From an uncultured euryarchaeote (GTDB lineage Archaea; Thermoplasmatota; Poseidoniia; Poseidoniales; Thalassarchaeaceae), in NCBI GenBank assembly GCA_937897085.1, contig CALCOR010000322.1, positions 1-6,062 on the forward strand: a stretch of 6,062 nt of DNA. Reading direction: 5' to 3'. The notes under the pieces are model-generated. The model was not told the DNA's origin. It did no database searches and saw only the letters and a list, made by a program, of their open reading frames with translations. Numbering within the stretch: the stretch's first letter is position 1; each line of letters begins with the position of its first letter. The position numbers and the translations under genes are program-made. This document shows, piece by piece, positions 1 to 4,185 of the stretch.

Positions 1-2
1 AC

Positions 3-383
3 ATCAAGCTGCCCGTGTCGTCGTCGACGCTGAGCACGGAGCAGAGCGAGCTCTACTACTCGATGATCCCGCGCGAGGCCACCTGGTGCTTCACCGTGTA
101 CGCGCTGCGCCCCAACCGCGAGAAGCGCAAGGACGAGGACAAGGCGTCGAAAGCGAAATCGAAGAAGGAGAAGCGCAAGAGCAAGGCCAAGGGCAAGGCC
201 AAGCACATCGACCTGGACATGAACAGCCACGCGGCGGCGGGCAAGCACAGCGAGCTGGACGAGCTGCTCACCGTCAAGTCCGAGTTCATTTTGTTCAACA
301 AAGCGTCGCGCAGCAGCCCGGGTACCAGTGGAATGCCCATCAGGCATCACCTCCGTAACGGGCGGCAAGGGCAGCCACCATGA
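3..383 (+). CDS. Unrecognised lysine-rich protein, 5' end outside window, 3' end doubtful
   Basis: An open frame enters from the left edge and runs to a TGA at 381-383. I do not recognise the product. The visible part has an ordinary globular stretch (about the first 40 residues, with a segment reading MIPREATWCFTVYALRPN), then a low-complexity Lys/Glu/Asp/Ala/Arg tract from about 118 to 208 (KKEKRKSKAKGKAK type), then an Asp/Leu/Glu-containing segment. From 3 to 287 third codon positions are G or C in 93 of 95 codons, which strongly suggests this frame is truly translated. After 287 codons such as att, aaa, ggt, agt, gga and cat appear, and the frame runs 44 bp into the 3' end of the opposite-strand rrp41. 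I infer that real coding in this frame stops near 287 and the rest is accidental read-through across a join. Composition suggests a different source, perhaps a high-GC bacterium or alga, from the archaeal genes to the right. Confidence 0.5.
   Translation: MKLPVSSSTLSTEQSELYYSMIPREATWCFTVYALRPNREKRKDEDKASKAKSKKEKRKSKAKGKAKHIDLDMNSHAAAGKHSELDELLTVKSEFILFNKASRSSPGTSGMPIRHHLRNGRQGQPP
287..340 (-). CDS. rrp42: Exosome subunit Rrp42, N-terminal fragment only (truncated at a join)
   Basis: The ATG at 340-338 overlaps the rrp41 stop by one base (TGATG) and is preceded by a textbook Shine-Dalgarno site (GGAGGTGAT, 354-346) five bases upstream. It opens MGIPLVPGLLRDALLNKM, which fits the start of an archaeal Rrp42: a short hydrophobic lead, then a helix of the LxRDxLL type that precedes the RNase PH fold. 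The expected continuation (a RxDGR motif) does not follow. Beyond about 287 this frame reads serine runs and hydrophobic low-complexity sequence that is simply the antisense of the Lys-rich gene. In the archaeal exosome superoperon rrp42 normally follows rrp41, so position, start signal and sequence agree. Rrp42 is the inactive partner of Rrp41 in the hexameric exosome ring. The exact end of homology is my estimate, and a short unrelated peptide cannot be excluded. Confidence 0.45.
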
Positions 384-1065
384 TTTCGTGAATCTCCTTG
401 GCGGCTCCCATGTTGTAGTCCCACGCTTCCTGGAAATCCTCGGGCGAGAGGTCGCCGTCCATCTGCAAGAAGACCAGTTCACCGCTGTTGGGCAGGATAC
501 CCATCGGCAGGTCCGCATCTCCATAGTTGTCTTCCTCCTTGTTGAGGTCGAGGACGACCACGCCGTTCACCCTCCCGCTGGCCACGCTGACGACCATGTC
601 GGTCATCGGGATGCCCGCATCCGCGAGGGCCACCGAGGCTGCTGTCAGGCCGACGCAGCGCGTTCCTGCTTCGGCGCACATGATCTCAATCTCGACGCGA
701 ATCTTGGAACGGGGGTATAGTTCGAGCTGTACGACGCTTTCGAGGGCGTTGGCGGTAACCTTGCCGATCTCGCGACTACGTCGGTTGAATCCCGGGCGGA
801 TGCGATCGGTGACGCTGAACGGTGCCATGTTGTAGCGCACGTCGAGCACGCAGCGGTCCTGTCGCGATATCTTGCGCGGATGGGCTTCCATCGGCCCATA
901 TACCGCGGCAATCGCCAGGTTCGTTCCCCACTGGACTCTCGCCGAGCCATCCGCAACCGGAACCACCCCCGCTTCAATCTCAATCTTCCGTAGTTCATCC
1001 GGGCGGCGCCCATCCATGCGGGTACCGTCTTCATTCAACATCTGGACATCTCCGTATCCACCCAT
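340..1065 (-). CDS. rrp41: Archaeal exosome catalytic subunit Rrp41 (RNase PH family)
   Basis: A 241-residue protein, full length for the family. With Rrp42 it forms the six-membered RNase PH ring of the archaeal exosome, which degrades RNA 3' to 5' with phosphate and can add heteropolymeric tails; Rrp41 holds the active sites. Visible landmarks are the N-terminal RMDGRRPDELRKI (16-28), the arginine cluster FNRRSREIGK (93-102) expected to bind RNA and phosphate, CAEAGTRCVGLTAASVALADAGIPM (130-154), and EEDNYGDADLP (177-187), whose Asp179 and Asp185 correspond to the catalytic acidic pair of the family. Nothing essential is missing. The ATG at 1065 follows the rrp4 stop by 17 bp, with GAAAGGAG (1084-1077) overlapping the rrp4 end as ribosome binding site. 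Translation is probably coupled to rrp4. The 3' end carries the rrp42 ribosome binding site. Confidence 0.96.
   Translation of the reverse strand: MGGYGDVQMLNEDGTRMDGRRPDELRKIEIEAGVVPVADGSARVQWGTNLAIAAVYGPMEAHPRKISRQDRCVLDVRYNMAPFSVTDRIRPGFNRRSREIGKVTANALESVVQLELYPRSKIRVEIEIMCAEAGTRCVGLTAASVALADAGIPMTDMVVSVASGRVNGVVVLDLNKEEDNYGDADLPMGILPNSGELVFLQMDGDLSPEDFQEAWDYNMGAAKEIHEIMVAALAARYGGDA
346..354 (-). promoter_or_regulatory. Strong Shine-Dalgarno site for rrp42
   Basis: GGAGGTGAT on the minus strand lies inside the last codons of rrp41 (Tyr-Gly-Gly-Asp-Ala-stop) and ends five bases before the ATG at 340. It matches the full anti-Shine-Dalgarno complement. It shows that translation of a downstream gene was selected here, so the truncation just after the start is not the native arrangement of that gene. 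Confidence 0.7.
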
Positions 1066-1082
1066 TTTTATTCACTCTCCTT

Positions 1083-1751
1083 TCATTCCTCGAGAACGCC
1101 ACGAACGCGGCTCTCGATATCCGGTCGATGACCGGCTTCGCGGATGACGCTGAGCGCAGAGCGCGCCAGGCGGGTGCCCGATGCGTCACCTTCGATCCAT
1201 ATTCGTCCGTTCTGGCCAACGACCATGCGACAATCGCTTGCCTCCTTGATCGACTTGAGCATTTGACCATCGACGCCGACCACCCTGCTGAGCAGATGTG
1301 ACGGTACCGTGTCAACGAACCCTGAGTTCAACTTGCGGAGCCCCATGCCCTTCATCGTGACCACGGCACCGTGGTTCTCGTCAACCTCCTGCACACGGCA
1401 GAGGACTGTCGAGCCGACATCCATGTACTCCCTCGTTGCACCGAAATCTACCTTGCCAGCGGCGAGGCTCATTGGAAGAATTGCATTGAACGGCCCACCG
1501 ATGTCGATGAACCAGATGTTCGAGCGCATCCCTTCCACGTAACCGACTATCAGGTCGCCCGGACGAGGGGTGTATGCCGTATGCACCGGATGCACCGACA
1601 ACTCGCCGCCCTTCTCACTAAGATGGCCGAGCCGTGTGGCAATCAATTCGCCGTTGCGCCGAAGCACACCATGGCCTGCTCGACGCTCGCCGATTTCACC
1701 AAGCGAATCGCCGGGAATGACCAGTCGACCAACGTCCCCTGAATCACTCAT
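1083..1751 (-). CDS. rrp4: Archaeal exosome RNA-binding cap subunit Rrp4
   Basis: The frame opens upstream at 1829, but the ATG at 1751 (MSDSGDVGRLVIPGD) is preferred: it gives 222 residues, the start matches the Rrp4 N-terminal domain (VIPGDSLGE), and GAGGGT lies just upstream. Rrp4 sits on the Rrp41/Rrp42 ring and feeds RNA into the pore. Domains in order are an N-terminal domain (about 1-60), an S1 RNA-binding domain (about 63-135, PRPGDLIVGYVEGM and IDIGGPFNAILP), and a KH domain (about 145-205) with the GxxG loop GVDG (159-162) followed by CRMVVGQNGRIWIEG (174-188), a hallmark of archaeal Rrp4. The GxxG loop carries Val-Asp rather than the usual basic residues. A 74-bp gap with a nested hairpin separates it from the SBDS gene, unlike the tight rrp4-rrp41 junction, so separate transcription or RNA processing is possible here. 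Confidence 0.94.
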   Translation of the reverse strand: MSDSGDVGRLVIPGDSLGEIGERRAGHGVLRRNGELIATRLGHLSEKGGELSVHPVHTAYTPRPGDLIVGYVEGMRSNIWFIDIGGPFNAILPMSLAAGKVDFGATREYMDVGSTVLCRVQEVDENHGAVVTMKGMGLRKLNSGFVDTVPSHLLSRVVGVDGQMLKSIKEASDCRMVVGQNGRIWIEGDASGTRLARSALSVIREAGHRPDIESRVRGVLEE

Positions 1752-1776
1752 GTAGACCCTCAGTCGCCGCCGACCG

Positions 1777-1816
1777 GCCCGCCCTCTATAACCGTTGCAT
1801 AGCAACGAAGGCGGGC
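1777..1816 (-). promoter_or_regulatory. Nested hairpin in the rrp4 leader, with a TATA-like element
   Basis: The gap between SBDS and rrp4 holds two perfect nested inverted repeats. The outer arms are GCCCGCC/GGCGGGC (1777-1783 with 1810-1816, 7 bp). The inner arms are CGTTGC/GCAACG (1793-1798 with 1802-1807, 6 bp) around a 3-base loop. The asymmetrical internal loop contains, on the minus strand, GTTATAG (1792-1786), an AT-rich element centred about 37 bp upstream of the rrp4 ATG. It may be an internal archaeal promoter, an RNA processing site or a translation-control structure. The structure is read directly; the role is inferred. Confidence 0.5.
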
Positions 1817-1825
1817 TGATAGTCC

Positions 1826-2515
1826 TCAATCGAGTTCCTTCACGACCACGTCGGGAGCGCGCTTGCCCACCTTGGCGATGTAGTCGATCTTCATTCCTGC
1901 CGGAACCTCGACAGTGAACGCCCAGTCACCATTGGCGAGCCACTCCTCACGCAGGACGTCCTCCCTGACCATTGACAGCACTGAGCCGTAGTTGGATCCG
2001 GAAATCTTGAACGCGAGTTTGACAGTGGTGAACGAGAGGGGGATTAAGGGGCGAATCTCGTCTACGGCAGTCTTCACCTGCTTGTCTACCGGGATGAACG
2101 GGTCGACACTGAAGCGGGCCTCATCCAGAGCGTTCTCGATGCGTTGTGGGGGATGGGGAAGTTTCGTCTTCGGATCGATGGCGAGCATGGCGATCTCTGC
2201 GATGATGGCGGTACGTTTGTCGGCGACCATCTTCTTGCGTTGCTCTGTAGTCAACTGTACTGAGCCATCCATGAGAATCTTCGCAACGCACTCCGCCAGG
2301 TCTGTCGTCCCGAACACACCGACCAGTTTCTCTTCCGTCGGCCGGTCGCCCGCCTTGGCGTCATGCCACACCTCATCGGTGGCAAGCAGGTCATCGAGCT
2401 CAACCGATTCTGGGTCCTTCTTCCAAGGATCTACAAGGTCAGGGTCGACCAGGATCTCGTAGCGCTTTCCACCTTTCTCGAGGCGAGCGATGACTGCATC
2501 ATCGAGACTGACCAT
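1826..2515 (-). CDS. sbds: SBDS/Sdo1-family ribosome maturation factor
   Basis: The frame extends to 2596, but the ATG at 2515 (MVSLDDAVIARLEKGGKRYE) is the family start and gives 229 residues, the usual archaeal length of about 230. SBDS proteins bind the large ribosomal subunit and, with an EF-2-like GTPase in eukaryotes, release the anti-association factor eIF6. Visible landmarks are the N-terminal FYSH domain (1-90) with RLEKGGKRYEILVDPDLV (11-28) and ILMDGSVQLTTEQRKKM (80-96); the helical middle domain (about 97-160) with AIDPKTKLPHPPQRIENAL (112-130); and a C-terminal ferredoxin-like domain (about 161-229). All three domains are present. No convincing Shine-Dalgarno site precedes the ATG; the 77-bp leader after psmA is instead rich in C and T. 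Its place between psmA and rrp4 is the conserved exosome-superoperon order. Confidence 0.95.
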   Translation of the reverse strand: MVSLDDAVIARLEKGGKRYEILVDPDLVDPWKKDPESVELDDLLATDEVWHDAKAGDRPTEEKLVGVFGTTDLAECVAKILMDGSVQLTTEQRKKMVADKRTAIIAEIAMLAIDPKTKLPHPPQRIENALDEARFSVDPFIPVDKQVKTAVDEIRPLIPLSFTTVKLAFKISGSNYGSVLSMVREDVLREEWLANGDWAFTVEVPAGMKIDYIAKVGKRAPDVVVKELD

Positions 2516-2527
2516 GGTGACCCACGC

Positions 2528-2557
2528 GGAGGAGGAGGGGGGGAGGGCAATAGCCCT
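2528..2557 (-). promoter_or_regulatory. Hairpin plus CCTCC-repeat pyrimidine tract in the SBDS leader
   Basis: In the gap between psmA and SBDS the minus strand reads a 5-bp hairpin AGGGC-TATT-GCCCT (2557-2544), followed directly by an uninterrupted C/T tract containing CCTCCTCCTCC (to about 2529), ending some 13 bases before the SBDS ATG. A hairpin plus pyrimidine tract could act as a pause or processing element, though archaeal terminators are typically U-rich and this is C-rich. The tract repeats the CCTCC core of the 16S rRNA 3' end. The structure is seen; any function is speculative. Confidence 0.35.
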
Positions 2558-2592
2558 TCGCAACAGAAATGTGAGTGCCCTCGCGCTCGTAT

Positions 2593-3324
2593 TCACTCTT
2601 CGTCGGTGGTGAGTGGCTTGAGGCGTGCAATCTGCTTGCTGACCTCGTCGCGATCAAGCAGTCGGTAACCGTCGATGTTGAGCACGGCGATCTCCACCGC
2701 GTCCTCGTTGAGTTCGTCCTCAAGCGAGTCACGCAGCGCCTCGAGCCCAATCTTGCAGGCCGCATTCATCGTCATGTTCTCCTTCCATTGCTTCTCGAAG
2801 AACTCAACCACACTGTTGCGTCCACGCCCGATGGCGCCGGCCTGATAGGACTGGTATGCGCCAGAAGGGTCGGTTTCGTAGAGGTGCATGCCGTTATCAT
2901 CGCAGCCGGCGATCAGCAGTGCTGTGCCGAACGGCCGCACCCCACCGTATTGGGTGAATGACTGCTTGAAGTCGCAGATCTTCTTGGTGAGCACGTCTAC
3001 GGGGATGCGGCTGCTGTAGGTGATGCGATTGACCTGGCATTCCGTGCGCGCGCGTTCGACCAGTTGACGAGCATCGGCAACCAGTCCAGAGGTGGCGAAG
3101 CCGATGTGCTCGTCAATCATGTAGACCTTGTCGATCGACTCGGGGATGATCAGGCGGCTGGCAATGCGCTTGTCGACGATGAGCAGGACGCCGTCTCGGA
3201 ACTTCAGTCCGACTGTGGTCGTTCCGCGCTTGACTGATTCTCTCGCATATTCCACCTGAAACAGCCTCCCATCGGGGCTGAAGGTGGTGATTCCGTGGTC
3301 ATATCCTCGTCCGCTCGGCTGCAT
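2593..3324 (-). CDS. psmA: 20S proteasome alpha subunit
   Basis: A 243-residue protein forming the outer seven-membered rings of the 20S proteasome, which gate substrate entry and dock ATPase activators such as PAN. The diagnostic alpha signature YDHGITTFSPDGRLFQVEYA is at 8-27. Other landmarks are GTTTVGL (34-40), SGLVADAR (79-86), YTQYGGVRP-like QYGGVRPFG (125-133) and AIGRGRNSVVEFFE (164-177). Lys66, in ESIDKV, aligns with the Thermoplasma lysine that forms the pocket for activator C-termini. The canonical YDR gate motif at 8-10 is YDH here. No beta-type catalytic threonine is expected or present. The start places Tyr8-Asp9 at canonical numbering, which supports the ATG at 3324, although no Shine-Dalgarno site precedes it and the message may be nearly leaderless. 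It is the first gene of the minus-strand operon and faces away from dph6. Confidence 0.97.
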   Translation of the reverse strand: MQPSGRGYDHGITTFSPDGRLFQVEYARESVKRGTTTVGLKFRDGVLLIVDKRIASRLIIPESIDKVYMIDEHIGFATSGLVADARQLVERARTECQVNRITYSSRIPVDVLTKKICDFKQSFTQYGGVRPFGTALLIAGCDDNGMHLYETDPSGAYQSYQAGAIGRGRNSVVEFFEKQWKENMTMNAACKIGLEALRDSLEDELNEDAVEIAVLNIDGYRLLDRDEVSKQIARLKPLTTDEE

Positions 3325-3349
3325 CCCGTGTACCCGGTGTCGGCTCAGA

Positions 3350-3368
3350 ATCTACCTCTTAAGAACCT
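3350..3368. promoter_or_regulatory. Putative promoter element in the psmA/dph6 divergent region
   Basis: The 112-bp divergent gap is GC-rich except around 3346-3366, which contains the perfect 8-bp palindrome TCTTAAGA (3357-3364). Its centre is about 36 bp upstream of the psmA ATG, the distance expected for an archaeal TATA-type element with a very short leader, and matches the spacing of the TATA-like element before rrp4. It is about 76 bp from the dph6 start, so its role on that side is less clear. No canonical TATA box is obvious. Confidence 0.3.
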
Positions 3369-3419
3369 TGGTCGTGTCTCCTCCGAACCTCGCTGGAGGG
3401 CGGGCCCCTTTTCCGAGCC

Positions 3420-3436
3420 GGCCTTCTCCCAAGGCC
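3420..3436 (+). promoter_or_regulatory. Perfect hairpin abutting the dph6 start codon
   Basis: GGCCTT-CTCCC-AAGGCC is a perfect 6-bp inverted repeat with a 5-base loop whose last base immediately precedes the ATG at 3437. The only Shine-Dalgarno-like bases (AAGG, 3431-3434) lie inside the right arm, so folding would hide them. If the transcript starts upstream this could damp translation; if the gene is leaderless the repeat would instead be a DNA element at the transcription start. Confidence 0.4.
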
Positions 3437-4111
3437 ATGCGCGTACTCGCTCTCTCCTCAGGTGGCAAGGACTCATGCTACGCCATCTGGTGGGCGCTCC
3501 TGCGAGGATGGGATGTCTCCAGCATCATCACCGTGCGTGTCACAGGCGATGATTCGATGACTTTCCAACTTCCAACCGTCGGAATCGCTCGCCTGCAGGC
3601 AGAGGCGGGCGGCATCCCTTGGCATGAGATCGAGGTGGAAGGGGATGAAGCAACGGAGATGGATGAACTTGAGGCGGGAATTCGGCGCATCACACGCAAC
3701 GACGCCGTCGATGGCATCGTCTGTGGCGCTTTGCGCTCAGATTACCAGAAAACGCGTGTTGAACAGATGTGCGAGAGGCTCGAGATGCATTCGTTCACAC
3801 CACTCTGGCATCATGAAGGCGACCAGCACATGCAGGAACTTGTGGACCACGGTTTCGATGTCACGCTGACCTCGGTTTCTGCGGATGGTATTGACAATGA
3901 ATGGCTGGGAACTCGACTCGACATGAGCTCGCTCGGGCGTCTACGTTCCCTAGCATCGGAGTTCCGCTTCAACATCGACGGAGAAGGCGGAGAGTTCGAG
4001 ACCGCAGTATCGGGAGCCCCATGGATGGTTGGGCGCATCGAATTGGAGGGCAGTCGCCATTCCAGCGGTGGCCGTCACTGGTTGGAGATTGAACGGGCTG
4101 AAGTCGTCTGA
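3437..4111 (+). CDS. dph6: Diphthine--ammonia ligase (Dph6 family, PP-loop ATPase)
   Basis: A 224-residue protein when started at the ATG at 3437; the frame stays open to 3284, but the family begins at this hydrophobic strand (MRVLALSSGGKDS). It catalyses the last step of diphthamide synthesis on the conserved histidine of archaeal EF-2, amidating diphthine with ammonia and ATP. The N-type PP-loop is SSGGKDS (7-13). The Dph6-specific signatures are GALRSDYQKTRVEQMCERL (97-115), with PLW (122-124), and the C-terminal FNIDGEGGEFET (178-189), both intact. Length fits the archaeal single-domain form without the extra C-terminal domains of the yeast enzyme. It is divergent from psmA and followed after 74 bp by purB, same strand. 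The start codon directly follows a perfect hairpin. Confidence 0.94.
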   Translation: MRVLALSSGGKDSCYAIWWALLRGWDVSSIITVRVTGDDSMTFQLPTVGIARLQAEAGGIPWHEIEVEGDEATEMDELEAGIRRITRNDAVDGIVCGALRSDYQKTRVEQMCERLEMHSFTPLWHHEGDQHMQELVDHGFDVTLTSVSADGIDNEWLGTRLDMSSLGRLRSLASEFRFNIDGEGGEFETAVSGAPWMVGRIELEGSRHSSGGRHWLEIERAEVV

Positions 4112-4185
4112 GCATTCCAGATGTTCCCCTTGCCTTGGCGGCAGTCTCAAACGGGACCCCCATGTCCCTGCATCACGGGGTAGCG
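4112..4185 (+). promoter_or_regulatory. dph6-purB intergenic leader
   Basis: A 74-bp gap with no clear TATA-like element. It contains a 5-bp inverted repeat GGGAC/GTCCC (4153-4157 with 4164-4168, 6-base loop) and a GGGG run at 4177-4180 that may serve as a weak ribosome binding site for the ATG at 4186. Co-transcription of purB with dph6 is plausible but not shown. Confidence 0.25.

Noticed and set aside
317..326. CCCGGGTACC, identical to a SmaI/KpnI part of common cloning-vector polylinkers
   Set aside because: The match stops at 10 bases; the expected neighbouring BamHI and SacI sites are absent, and the bases fit the rrp42-like reading frame, so vector carry-over is not supported.
56..340. 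A 94-codon minus-strand frame with hydrophobic and serine-run segments that could pass for a membrane protein
   Set aside because: Beyond the first 18 codons it is the exact antisense of a strongly coding, G/C-third-position frame; the hydrophobic part mirrors the Lys/Glu-rich tract.
1752..1829. N-terminal extension of Rrp4 up to the ATG at 1829
   Set aside because: It would overlap the SBDS end and translate the nested hairpin; the extra residues are Arg-rich and unlike the family, while the ATG at 1751 has a ribosome binding site and matches the Rrp4 start.
2516..2596. N-terminal extension of SBDS up to 2596
   Set aside because: It overlaps the psmA stop and translates the pyrimidine tract into low-complexity residues; the family N-terminus begins at the ATG at 2515.
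3284..3436. N-terminal extension of Dph6 into psmA
   Set aside because: The extension overlaps the psmA start on the other strand and has no PP-loop family character; the beta strand leading into SGGKDS begins at 3437.
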